A DNA stretch of 64,000 bases from Phoma sp. XZ068 (Eukaryota; Ascomycota; Dothideomycetes; Pleosporales; Didymellaceae): positions 2,232,001-2,296,000 of the forward strand of contig RBKR01000002.1 in NCBI GenBank assembly GCA_004835665.1, written 5' to 3'. Each line of letters starts with the position of its first letter. Positions within the stretch are counted from its first letter, which is position 1. Below the pieces are notes generated by a model. The model worked only from the letters and a program-made list of their open reading frames with translations, was not told the origin of the DNA and searched no databases. The position numbers were made by a program, and so were the translations under genes. Below are positions 49,007 to 60,316 of the stretch, in pieces.

Positions 49007-50001
49007 GATTTAGATCTATAGAAGCCTAAAGAGAAATAAGGATAAATTAGCTAGAGTAAATTAAACTTAGTATAATATAAATAGTAGAAATAGTTAGTAT
49101 ATCTAGGTTAATAACTATAATAGGTATTAGAGTTATTACTTTCTATTAGTAATTATATATTATAATAAGTATACTCTATAAATAAGTTAAATACTAAATA
49201 AGTTAAATATTTTACTAAGAATATATAAAACTATTATTTTTATACTAATACCTCTCTTATAATAAAAACTAATTTTATTAAAAATATACTAAATATATAT
49301 TATACTCTATACTCTTAAATAAAATATAAAGCTCTTTTTATAATATACTAAAGTTATATATAAAGAAATTTAAAGTATACTTAATAATTAATATACTAGA
49401 TAACTCTTTATTAAAATTATACCTAAGTAAAGCTTATAATATATTATTCTATAAGTTCTAAGAGATAAGTATAAGTAGAAGTAGAATAGGTTACTAAAAG
49501 GTATAAAATAATAACTTACTATTATTAAGACATATACTAGAGTAAACTTAAATATATAAATAGGTTACTTAAGAGTATAGAATAATAGCTAGCTATTATT
49601 AGGGGTTAATAAGAATATAATATATAGTAGATTATTAAGTTAAATATATTATTCTAAGAATAGTATCTAGAAGTATTTATCTATAGCTATAGTACTCTTT
49701 TCTTAAATATAGCTCTTAAAAAAGTAGTATAGTTTAAGTAAATTAAGAGCTATATTATTCTTAATTAATATACTATATAGTACCTATTCTATAGAATAAT
49801 TAAATTAGGCTATAGGCTTTTTTTTAGTTACTTACTTACTAAAAAGTAAGTACTACTACTTTATTTACTAGTTAAATTATTAGAGATACCTCTATACTAG
49901 TAGGTCTAATTAGTCTAGCTAGATTAAGTAGCTAGCTATTTCTATTAGCTAGGTTACTTAAGTATCTACTTTTATTAGATTATAATAATATTTTATAAAA
50001 A

Positions 50002-50160
50002 ACTATAAACTACTTATAGAAACTATAGGGCCCTCTATAGAATATTATAGAATATTATAAAAAATATAAGATACTTCTTACTATATAGTAAGTAGAAATA
50101 CTACTCTTATAGTATTATATTTAATCTTATTAATTAGAACTTAACTATTATAATCTACTT
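50002..50160. repeat. LTR-like repeat, copy A
   Basis: A segment beginning near ACTATAAACTACTTATAG and running through an ATAGTATTATATTTAA stretch recurs, diverged, at 50636-50800. A partial third copy of its 3' part lies at about 50395-50490. Direct repeats just upstream of a gag relic suggest solo or nested LTRs. Confidence 0.45.
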
Positions 50161-50635
50161 ATAACTAGCTAACTAGAATACTAATAGCCTTAGGTGCTAA
50201 CAGCTCTAATATAATAATTATATAGGGCTTTCTATATAGTATAGTTATAATATAATTTTATTATAGGTTATATAGTAAGCTTACCTCTTAGCAAGTAAGC
50301 TAGGTAGACTATATATAAAAGCTTATATAGCTTATATTAAGCTTAGTAATATTAGCTTATATAGCTTATAGTAAGCTAGGTAAGCTATTATAATTATTAT
50401 AGTATATAGTAATTAGGAACACTACCCTTATAGTATTATACTTAACCTTATTAATTAACTTTATTATTAGAACTTAATATTATAATCTTAGAGGAAGAGG
50501 TATAGTATAATAAAGTTATAGTTATAAATTAACAGCGTAGGGCTAAGAAGACTATATAATATCCTATAATTCTATAGAAATAAACTATACTAAAAGTATA
50601 AGACAGCATAAGACACTATATATATATCCTATAGA

Positions 50636-50800
50636 AACTATAAACTACTTATAGAAACTATAGGGCCTCCTATAGGACTTTATAGGATATTATAAGAAAT
50701 ATAGGATACTCCTTAGTATATAGCAATTAGGAACACTACCTTTATAGTATTATATTTAACCTTATTAATTAACTTTATTATTAGAACTTAACCTAACTTT
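50636..50800. repeat. LTR-like repeat, copy C
   Basis: Same orientation as copy A and about 630 bp downstream, with scattered differences mostly of the C/T or G/A kind. It lies about 280 bp before the first recognisable gag residues. Confidence 0.45.
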
Positions 50801-51084
50801 TAAGCTAGACAGATTAACTATCTATACTACTTATTATTAACCCTATAGTTATTATAGTGTTTTACTAGGTATCTATACTAACCCCTTCTATACTAGTACT
50901 TATCCTAGAGAACTAACCTTAGAAGTATTTATAAGCTTTACTTAGTTTATAACCTTAATATTTTAAACACCTCTAAGATAAGTACTACTTTAGAAACTAG
51001 AGTTACTCCTACTAGCTTATACTCTAATATTAATATAATAGAGAGAACTATTACTACTAATACTATTAATATTAAGCAACCTAA

Positions 51085-52700
51085 TCTCTATAAGGGAGAC
51101 TGCAGTAAGCTAGATAACTAGTTAATATAATAAAACCTATTCTTTATATTCTAAGAAGATAAGGTAGAGGCTAAGAAGAAGGTTACCTTAGTAGCTAGCT
51201 ATATATATAGAAAAGTATTTACCTAGATTAAACCTTTTATTTAACTCTATAGTAAGGATAATACTTCTAATAAAGTTAATATATAGATAGAAGATAATAT
51301 ACTATAACTACCTAGATAATACCTAGAGGATAATAAGAATTAGGATAAGTTAGCATGTTCTACTATAGTATAATATAGGGTATAATATAATATATATTAT
51401 TAAGAATACAAGCAATACAAAGCTAAGAAAGCTAATAATAAAGCCTATACTAAATTATATTAAGACCTAATTATCCCCTCTATTAAGGTAGATAATAATA
51501 AAGAAAATTAGTATAATAAGTTATATAAAGAATACTAATAATATTATTAACTAGAAGTATATTAGAACTAGGATAATAATTACCTAGAACCTAATTATAG
51601 CCTAGACCTAAGAAACCTATACTATAGAGCACTATTATAGATAGTATACTACTATAATAGTTACTAGATATATTACTTAGAAAAGCTTAATTTAGGATAG
51701 TTCCTAAAGAGAGGTCTATAGAAACTATAATAGGAAGATTACAAGGAAGACTACTATATACTATACCTAATAGATAAATATAATAACTAATACTTTTCTA
51801 GCTAGAATAAGTCTAAGTATAGATAACAAGAACTAGTAGTAAATAAGTAATACTTTAATTAGTATTAGTAGACCTGCCTTAATCCCTACTATAAGACCTA
51901 TAAAGAAAAGAAGTAAAGTAATAGCTTTAGATAAGAGAATCCTTTTTTAGGGTAGTACTAGCAGGCGCTAGAGATTAATCTATTAATAGTATTAAAAGTA
52001 ATTACTAACTAATTAAGTTATCTATTAAAGTAAATAGAAGATAGATAAAGGCACTCTTAAACTCTAGAGTATAGTCTAATTATATCTCTTTAAGAGTAGT
52101 ATAGCTAGCTAGACTACGCCCTACCTAGAAGATAACACCTTACCTACTTAGAGTAGCTAATAAAGAACTAATACCTAAGGAATCTAAGATTATATATAAA
52201 GTAACTATAGTACCTCTCTAGATCTATAGATACTATAAGAAAATAACTCTAGATACTTTTAGGATAGCTACTTATAATATTATATTAGGACTTCTATAGT
52301 TAAGAAAGTATAATCTAGATATTAATTAGAAGAATTAATAGCTTTTACTAAGGTAATATAGATGCAGTACTACTATATTATAGCCTATATAGTTTATAAT
52401 ATAACTAGCAGATAAGAAGGAAATTAATAATATCTCTTTAATATATAAAACATACTAAGATAGAGCAGTTAACTATATAGATATAGAATGCCTTACTAGT
52501 TATAAAGTAATAGTTAAGGAGAAGGATAGTATACCTCTTAATATTCTAGATAAATATAAGAGTTATATAGAACTCTTTTATAATAAGAAGACTATAAAGG
52601 TATTACTATAGTATAAACTCTAGAATTATAAGATTAGGCTCTAGAAAAGAAAGGAACTACCTTTTAGGCCTATACTATATCTCTAAACTATACTAATAGG
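51085..52700 (+). mobile_element. Ty3/gypsy retrotransposon relic (gag, protease, RT start)
   Basis: Treating TAG/TAA as mutated Gln codons, the plus strand shows gag-like residues near 51090-51250 (around KGDRSKLD and WIKPFI). A protease-like region follows near 52250-52330 (YNIILGL then RKYNLDIN). The entry to the reverse transcriptase follows near 52540-52690 (YIELFY, then ELPFRP). The RT then stops at a run of palindromes. Dozens of stops make it dead. The family call is from pattern only. Confidence 0.6.
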
Positions 52701-52712
52701 TTAGAGTTAGGT

Positions 52713-52911
52713 TGCCCCTAGAGGCAAAAATAGTAGTTACCCCTAGGGGCAAAGGATAGGAGCTACCTCTAGGGGCGAAGATAGAAGCTGCCCCTAGGGG
52801 TAAAGAACAGCTATACTAACAAGTCTAGGTATTACCTGCAGCTTGCCTCTAGAGGCAAAGAGCAGCTAGCTAGAGCTAATAAGTTTAGGTACTGCTTGCC
52901 CCTAGGGGCAA
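52713..52911. repeat. Array of six TTGCCCCTAGGGGCAA-type palindromes
   Basis: Near-identical palindromes centred on CCCCTAGGGG lie at about 52713-52726, 52739-52751, 52764-52777, 52788-52803, 52843-52858 and 52896-52911. Some copies read CCTCTAGAGG or CCCCTAGAGG, the changes expected from C-to-T decay. They are GC islands in AT-rich DNA. Further single copies lie at 55523-55538 and 1288-1299. Confidence 0.85.
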
Positions 52912-52979
52912 AGAGGACTGTGCTAGAATCTGTAAACTCTTAACCTACTTATAACTAGCTTAGCAACTTATATCTTCTC

Positions 52980-55900
52980 TAATAAATAAAATATTATCTT
53001 TAAAGGCACTGCTCTTCCTACATCCTCTAACGCTAACACAGCTAAAGCTATAATAAAGTGTAAAAGTATAGACAATATCTTAATAAAAATAGGGAAAAGA
53101 CAATATACAGCTATTAAAGAGATTAAGGAGGCAGACTCTATCTATAACCAAGCTGCGCTATACCTACTAGCAACAGCTAAATTTCTAATTAACGCACTTA
53201 CCTTAGAATAGAGTATTAGTATAAATAGACCTATAGACAAAGTGTATAAACATTGCCTGCACTAGATTTTTAACAAGGCAGGCATTCTTTAGCAAGATAT
53301 AAGCTACTAATTGCAGATTACTTACTTAAAGGCGTAAGTATAGTAGATGCTAGATTACCTAGAAGAAGAGGAACAGGCTTAGATTACTACTAGTGTAGCT
53401 AAGGGCGCTAAAGAGGGGGACTTAAAGTAGCTGTTATTTAAAGGATAGGCAACTATTATTAGAGTAAAGGTAGAGCTTATTACTAGCTACTATTATATTA
53501 AAGCTTTTAAGGAGTATCTATAACTTTGCTAGTTACTAGAGGAGGAATAGTAGTAGGTATATAGTATTTATAATAAAGGTTTTATCCCCTGTATGTAGCA
53601 GCTAAGCTAGTAAGCTAACCTAAAAGATAGATATGCTTCCTGTGCACTTGCGCGTCTAGCTTTGCACTAATTAAGAAGATATTATCCTTTCTAATAGCTA
53701 TAGCTAGATATAGACAGAGCTAGCAACCCTATTATCTAACAATAGCTAGCTGTTTTAAGGTTTAAATAGGTTAGTTAAGTAGGAGATGCTAGAGTAACTA
53801 AGGCTTAGTAGTAGAGTAAAATTTCTAGTCTAATAGCTAGCTACGCTATAGAAGAATCTTAGCTAGAGACTAATAATTACTTAATAGTGCTGCACCTTAA
53901 TTAGGTAGGTAACCTTTAATATTTCTATATTTAAGTAGATAGCAAGCTGCAGGATAGACAATATAAGTATAATATATATCTAGGTATAATCTATACTAAG
54001 CAACAACCTAGTATTAGTTTTCTATAATAAATAAGGTAACTAAAATTATATTAGATTTCTAAGGCTAGTATAGACTAGATATTTAGCTAGCTAACTAGAA
54101 TAAGCTAGCTAGCCTACTGTATATATAAACTATATATAAGGTATAGAGATTATTCTATCCTAGCCTTAAGCCTAATATAGACCCTTATTCCTTATATATA
54201 TATTAGCAAGACTTCTTCCTAGACATAGACAATAGGGCATACCTTAGTTTATATTAAATAATTCTTTTAGAACTAGGATACTAGTTTATTAACATCTAGG
54301 CGCTTTTAAGAACTATAAAGTAAGAAGAAAAACTAATAAGTATTATAATATCTTATATTACTTTATAGATAAACACTAAGCCTATAAAGGTCTTAGACTG
54401 CAATAATAACAAGCCTACACTATAAAAGGACCTAGTCCCTATACTGCAAGTAAAGTATAGTAATAAGGCTAATAAGAAGTCTTAAGTCCTCTAGCAGGTA
54501 GTTCTTAATTATATATATAAGAATATAAAAGACTTTACTAGCACTATGCTAGAGCGCTATCTTTATAAGTATCTAAGTAGAGATAATAAAGCCTATAGTA
54601 TATAGTTTAAGTATAAGGTATAGAGAGAAGTGCTGTCTATTATTATAATCTATACAGGGCTGTCTCTATAGTATAAGTATATTACTAGTCCTATTCTAGA
54701 GGAGGCTTATAAAATTAGTCTGCTTACTATTACTTAGACTGCGTATAATCTTATCTATAGGATCCTAGAAGTTATAAATAATCTAGCGCTTTAGTTAGCA
54801 ATTGCAGCTAAACAGCTACTTAAGTTAATATAGCTAGTAATTACTTAATAGATATCTAACTAATATATAGATAAGTTAGATTATTATAGTAGAGACAGAT
54901 AACTATCTACTATTAACTTAGCAGATAAGCAGCGTGCAGAGAGTAAACAATTCTCTTAAGTATTATATAGCAACACCTTATCTTAAGGGCAGCTATTAGC
55001 AGCAGCACAGATCTGTAGGCCCCTCCTCTAGGCTTATAATAGATTAGGTATGCATAAATCTATCTAGAAGCTAACTATTGCCTAGGTACTAAATTCTAGA
55101 TTAATAGTAGTATTAGGTGTAGGGGCTTTACTATAGATAGAAACACAGGACCTAGTGCTAATTAACTTTTCTTTAGACAGGCTAAATAATCTTTAAAAAC
55201 AATACTATTATAAAAGTATAATTAGCTAGCAGATAGCTTAGCTACAACAGCGTTCCCTTGCTGCAGACTCTTATTAGCATAGATCTTTATCTATATCTCT
55301 TTCTTTATATGCTATAACTAGCTTAGAAGGATATTAGAGGCAGAGAGCATTAGCAAGATATAGGAAATAATAAGGATTTATAAACTCTAAACCTGCTATA
55401 GAAGGTCTAATATTAGTACCTAGCACCTACTATAGTAGCTAAATATTATTAGCGCTAGTAAAAATAAAGAATAGAGATTATATTATATATTTAGTGCTCT
55501 TAAGAGTAATTTGCCCTATAGCTTGCCCCTAGAGGCAAGTAGCTACTATATAATCCTACTACTAGATCCTATTAGTAATTACTTTGCCTATTCCTGCTAT
55601 AAGAATGTGCTGTCTCTACAGGTCTTATAATAGATTTTAATGCATTTAATAAGGAGCTTTTAAACCTAAGTCTACCCTAATATATAGATCTATAGCTAAG
55701 TTTACTACTAGCTGTTATTATAATACAGCTAACAGATATATAATAAAGCGCTAATAGCAATAATAATAGTTCTAGAGATAAAGATAGACTCTATAGCAAT
55801 GCGTTGCCTAGAGAACTTAGAGACAACTATAGTAAGGGCAGCTTTAGGGACAAGGAACAGGTAATAGTAGCAGTAGACTAGTACTTATAGAAGATTAATT

Positions 55901-57890
55901 ATTCTAAAAGAAACTATAAATTTAAATATATATTAGTGTGCAGTGTACTGTATGTATATATAAATATAAGCAGCAACTAATAATGTAATAGTGTAAGAGT
56001 TTATTATAACTACTAAGAGTATATTTTTTAATAGTAGCTAGGCTATTAATATACTACAGAGGTAGTATATAATTAACTATAGAAGCAGGAAGGCTAGCTC
56101 CTAAGCTGCTGTATTAGAGGACAAGTATATACTATTATTCTTCTTTAATCTTCTTATTATTATTAGACAACTACTTAGGCTAATCTTATAGCTATCTAGC
56201 TGCTTTTTTAATAATATAACTATTAGCTTTAAGAACTAGCAGGCTTCCTATAGCAATAAGCACGTTTACAGACTATTATTTAACTTAGAAAACTGTACCT
56301 TCTAGTTAGCTATAGCTGCAACGCAGAAGTCCTAGTTTATTATTATATACCCTATTACTAACGCACCTAAAGAGCTTCTATTAAGGAGTAAATATTAAAA
56401 ATGCTATAAGATATTATTCTAATATAGTGCCTTATAGCTCTGCTATACCTAGTTTCTTATATTATATATTAAGGAGATCTTCCTTATTAGTAAGCTATTA
56501 GGGGAGGGCGTAGAGCTATCTTAGAGATTAGATAGCCTGCACATGTAAAAGATTACCTTTAATAAATAGATAATATTCTAAGAGTCTTTTATACTAGAGT
56601 AGCTAGAGCATATAAGATAGAGTATATAGAATATATTTTAGACAGAGAACTAACTAGCCTTCTATATATATAACTATAGGGTAAATATTAAGATAGATGT
56701 AGCTAACTAGCTGCAGGCTATACCTAAAGAAACCTAACTCTAGCCTGTTAAAGAAGAGTTTAACTTTAAAGAAGAGGCTATTAAGGGAGGTAGTATAGAG
56801 TATAACAAGCTATCCTATAGTAGTATATTAGGAGCTAGTGTAATTCTCTAAGCTAGCTATAACTACTAGAACCTATTTATAGGTAGGCTGCACTAGCTTT
56901 AAACTAAGCTTAAGGATAAGTATATTCTTAATAGTATTAAGGCAGTCTCTTATACTCTAGTAGTAGATATTAACTACCTAGACAGATATTCCCTAGACCT
57001 AGACAACAAGCTAGTGTGCTGTCTTCTTGCTAACTATAACATAGTTCTATAAAAGTACTAAGAGCTATAAGACTTTACCTTCTACCCCCTTATATTCTAT
57101 CTAGTATATAATAATTTCTTGTCTCTGCAGCCTCTAGCGTTTCTAATAGACAACCTCCTTGCAGTTATATAGGAGAATATAAGCTATTAGTATAATAGAG
57201 TAGGTGTGCTAAGCTATAGGTACTTCTAGAGATATTTAAATATTAAAAGAAGTATTTAGTATAGGCCTAATAACTTACTTATTACTAAGAGAGTTATAAC
57301 TGCTGCTCTAGTGCTACCTAATTATAATAGAAACCTATCTGCTTAAGTAGCTGCTAAGTAGAATTGTCTACTATAGTATCTGCAAGAATAGCTAACCCCT
57401 AATAACCCTAAGTCTTCTAGGCTGTTTGTCTGTAAAGGATAGTAAATTAAAAAGGCAATAATTAAGGAGGAGCATGTATTTAGGATAGAATAAGTACTCT
57501 CTATATAGGTCTTAAGGCTAACTAATAGTAGTTAGAGTTTCTCTACCGTGCTTAGACCTATCTTCTAGCTAATATATCTCTTCCTTAAAGAACTGCAATG
57601 CTATATATGTCTCTTCTAATCCTTCTGCCTATTAGTGTTTCTAGGCATTCTAGCGTCCTTTAGAGCTATATTCGCGCAGGTAATTAACAGTATCTATACA
57701 TGCTTTAAGGCTGCTAGCTCTAAGAGACTATATATTATATTAGTAGAAGGTGTGTCTGCAATTAATTGCCTTAGCAGCTACTACTTTACTAGATTTCTAA
57801 GATCTCTAATAGGATTAGTGCTCTAGCTACTAGAAATAATTAAGGGTATTAAATAGAGTAGGTAGCTATTTATTAACCCCTATATACTAG
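52980..57890 (+). pseudogene. Unrecognised RIP-ruined coding block
   Basis: On the plus strand there are long stretches with protein-like composition. They are interrupted by TAG and TAA at positions where Gln is plausible, for example around 53005-53290, 54860-55400 and 56100-57830. A piece near 53020 reads TALPTSSNANTAKAII and one near 57650 is hydrophobic. I recognise no family. It could be a second transposon, an older copy of a right-end gene, or several nested elements. Frame continuity over the whole block was not established. Confidence 0.4.
55523..55538. repeat. Dispersed copy of the CCCCTAGGGG palindrome
   Basis: TTGCCCCTAGAGGCAA, one base from a perfect palindrome, 2.6 kb from the main array. 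Confidence 0.7.
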
Positions 57891-57905
57891 ACCTGTAAGG
57901 CGCTA

Positions 57906-58309
57906 GTAACCTTAGCCTAGCATAATAGCCTAACCCAGATGGGTAGGCCAACCATTCCAATGGTTGATTTAGGGGTACGGATTTGTTAGGGACCAGGGCT
58001 ACAGATTTGCCGCGGATATCTTATCATGGGTACGGTTGGTTTTTCTCCCAACTACGGTCGTTCTGCAACAACAGATTGGATCTGCTTCAAACTTGGACAT
58101 ATGTTTTGCGACAATAACCCGCATTACCTGTGCAAGTTGTAGCGAAATCGGCTTTGTAAATCATGGGGGTAGGGTTTAATGTTGTGGTTAGGGTTGCGCT
58201 AGCGCGCGGACAACAACTGCATCAACACAGCAGAACATCAACACTGTAAACACCAACGCAAGAAAGTAACACACTAAATGCACAGCACAGAGCAATTGAT
58301 TACAGCACA
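57906..58309. other. Junction between AT-rich block and right-end module
   Basis: GC content rises abruptly. The stretch holds an inverted repeat (57949-57966) and several telomere-like hexamers in degenerate form. CCTAACCC occurs near 57930, TTAGGG at about 57990, and TAGGGTTT and GGTTAGGGTT lie at about 58170-58195. No gene recognised. Confidence 0.55.
57949..57966. repeat. Perfect inverted repeat at the composition boundary
   Basis: CAACCATT, 2-nt loop, AATGGTTG. It lies where the RIP-like DNA ends, so it may mark an element end. Confidence 0.6.
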
Positions 58310-60103
58310 CTATGTGCCTGCAAAAGGCTTACAGAGCTCGATCAAGGTAAGCTGGCGCATTGCACGGGCGGCCGCAGGGCTGTTTGTAGTCCTTTGGGAG
58401 GGCGCAGGCTTGACGCTGTGGTTGTCACCATCTTCGCCGTCTTCCAGCTCGCTGTCTTCAATCTCCTCCACTTGCGTCGCTGATGTCGGCGTGTTTGCCT
58501 CGATCGACAGCGTTGCCTTCTCGCTGATGGATCCGCCAGAGATGCCTTCTGAGCCTAGCCAGGCGTCCAAGGCCATGCTTGCTTTGTGGGCCACCGGATT
58601 CGCCTTCGCAACCAACGTGAGCCAGATGTGCCAGAAGGGGATGCGGAGATCGTTCTCGACCCACGAGTTGGAGATGATGTCGTGCGGCATCAGGCAGAGC
58701 ATACCCCAGCCAAGCTGCTTGGCTGCTTCGTACCAGCGGAGCGCTTGGTGCAGCCGCTTCTTGAATCGCTGACGCTGCTGACGCCCCGACGTAGCGGTGA
58801 CGGACAGCAGCAGGGCGTCCATGGCCTCGGAGCTGACTTTGCCCCTGCCGCCTCGGTTCTTGGCATCCCTGCTGCGGGCGACGTCTTGCTCCTTGATCTG
58901 GTCCATCCTCTCGGTGTACGCCTTGCCGAGGAAAGCCATGGCCCAGCGGTACTTGATATGGATGATATCCAGCTCCTGCTCGTAGCGATCGCACAGGCTC
59001 CAGGCGGAGGCGAGCGCGCTCTTCGGCACCGTCGAGGCACTGCTCTTCTGCGACAGCGACCAGCGGGTGCGCGAGGAAGCGGGCGGGCGATCCTCCACGG
59101 ACTCCTGCGCAAAGGGTGAACCTTGTGTGCGCCAGCTCCGCAGAAAGGCAGCCGCAGAGGCCTGGGAGGTATTATTGCCGATGGAGCGGGCCTTGTCGAG
59201 CATGCCAGAAGCTGTCAGGTAAGGCGCTGGGGCACTGCTGTACAGGTTGTCGCCATCATCGACCGGCTGCTTGAGGATCCAAGAGATGAACGGCTCATCC
59301 TGCCGCGAGATGGAGGCATAGGCACCGTGTTCCCTGCGAGACGCTGAGTCGGGCGGCGGTACCAACCCAAGGTCCTGTTTCTTCTGCGCTCGTATGAGCT
59401 CCAGCTTCCTGGCGCGCTCCCGCTCAGCACGGCGGTTTTTGTTAGAGACGCTTGTGATCTGGGCGGGTTCCTCCTGTCCAACCTGTCCATGGACGGGCTC
59501 TTTGGGGTCCTCGGCCGCCTCGGGTTCGCAGGGCGGCGCAAGCTGCTCAGGTTCCTCCGCTTCGTCCTCTGCTTCCAGCGGCGTCGCAGGGCTGGGAGGC
59601 TCGGTGGCTTGTCGGAGGCGCTTCAACGGCCGCGCTGAGCTGGATGCAGCAGCACGCTTTGTCGACGGTGGTGGGGAATCGCGGGGCCGCTGCGCTGAAG
59701 GGGGTTCCTTCTGGAAGCCGTCGCTCGGGCTGCTGGCAAGATCCTGCGCTGCAGAGACCAGCCGGGCCCAAGCATCAGCAGGCAGCGCGTCCTCGTCGAG
59801 CGTCTCCTTCAACAGCCATATCGCCGACAGCGCGGAGTGGGCGACAAAGACAGGCTTGCAGACACTCGTCTCGGCCGGAATCAGCCAGCCTGCGCTGTGC
59901 GGGCGCAATAGAGCATCACGCTGCGAGTCCGAGACAGTGGCCTTGTTCCAAAACAGCTTTCGGTAGTCCAGGTTCGGCGGGTCGTATGCGAGCCTGTGGG
60001 CAAAGCTCGACTCGCTGGCTAGCGGGAAGCTCCGGGGCCCGCCATCGAATTGCTCGGCGGCATCTTCCAACGCGGAGATCCAGGGTAGATTAGATGGTGA
60101 CAT
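58310..60103 (-). CDS. Unknown 597-residue protein, divergent partner of the helicase gene
   Basis: A single uninterrupted GC-rich exon of 597 codons on the minus strand. I do not recognise the family. The N-terminal 150 residues are mixed hydrophobic/charged. Residues about 150-290 are low-complexity, rich in Pro, Ser, Glu, Ala and Arg, with a basic stretch (NKNRRAERERARKLE) that may be a nuclear signal or coiled coil. The C-terminal half is more ordered (ALRWYEAAKQLGWGMLCLMP) and ends with an acidic segment (EEIEDSELEDGEDGD). It has no RIP-type damage although it borders heavily damaged DNA. It is head to head with the long helicase gene across 213 bp, so the two are probably co-expressed parts of one module. 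The start is the ATG at 60103, the first in the frame. Confidence 0.7.
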   Translation of the reverse strand: MSPSNLPWISALEDAAEQFDGGPRSFPLASESSFAHRLAYDPPNLDYRKLFWNKATVSDSQRDALLRPHSAGWLIPAETSVCKPVFVAHSALSAIWLLKETLDEDALPADAWARLVSAAQDLASSPSDGFQKEPPSAQRPRDSPPPSTKRAAASSSARPLKRLRQATEPPSPATPLEAEDEAEEPEQLAPPCEPEAAEDPKEPVHGQVGQEEPAQITSVSNKNRRAERERARKLELIRAQKKQDLGLVPPPDSASRREHGAYASISRQDEPFISWILKQPVDDGDNLYSSAPAPYLTASGMLDKARSIGNNTSQASAAAFLRSWRTQGSPFAQESVEDRPPASSRTRWSLSQKSSASTVPKSALASAWSLCDRYEQELDIIHIKYRWAMAFLGKAYTERMDQIKEQDVARSRDAKNRGGRGKVSSEAMDALLLSVTATSGRQQRQRFKKRLHQALRWYEAAKQLGWGMLCLMPHDIISNSWVENDLRIPFWHIWLTLVAKANPVAHKASMALDAWLGSEGISGGSISEKATLSIEANTPTSATQVEEIEDSELEDGEDGDNHSVKPAPSQRTTNSPAAARAMRQLTLIELCKPFAGT

Positions 60104-60316
60104 AACTGTTTGTTTGTTGATGTAGGAGATACGGCGGAAGAAGAAGGATGTTCGTTGGGTTCAGCCCCTGACCAGGGTAACGGACCGAACGGAGATCAGC
60201 CCGTACAACATGAGCGGGCGCACAAGCTGGGGTGCGAAACTCAACATAATTCAGAGATAAGAGCAGTCGCCTCAAGGAAAAAAAACACACACAGAGGCTC
60301 GCAGAGGACCGCTAAC
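60104..60316. promoter_or_regulatory. Bidirectional promoter of the right-end gene pair
   Basis: 213 bp separate the two divergent start codons. No strong TATA box seen. The arrangement suggests joint control. Confidence 0.5.

Larger units (their letters stand above)
49007..57905. other. AT-rich, RIP-like block between cluster and right-end genes
   Basis: The base composition drops sharply about 20 bp after the PLP gene stop and recovers sharply near 57.9 kb. Inside, TA, TAT, TAG and CTA steps dominate. Former coding frames are interrupted almost only by TAG and TAA, rarely TGA, the pattern left by C-to-T change of CAA and CAG. I see no intact gene. The open frame at 57635-57826 is a short residue of a longer ruined frame. 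Composition was judged by eye. Confidence 0.85.

Noticed and set aside
52713..52911. CRISPR-like array
   Set aside because: The repeats are short palindromes with irregular spacing in a fungal genome, with no cas genes.
57635..57826. 63-codon open frame in the AT-rich block
   Set aside because: It is a chance gap between RIP-type stops of a longer ruined frame and has no independent gene features.
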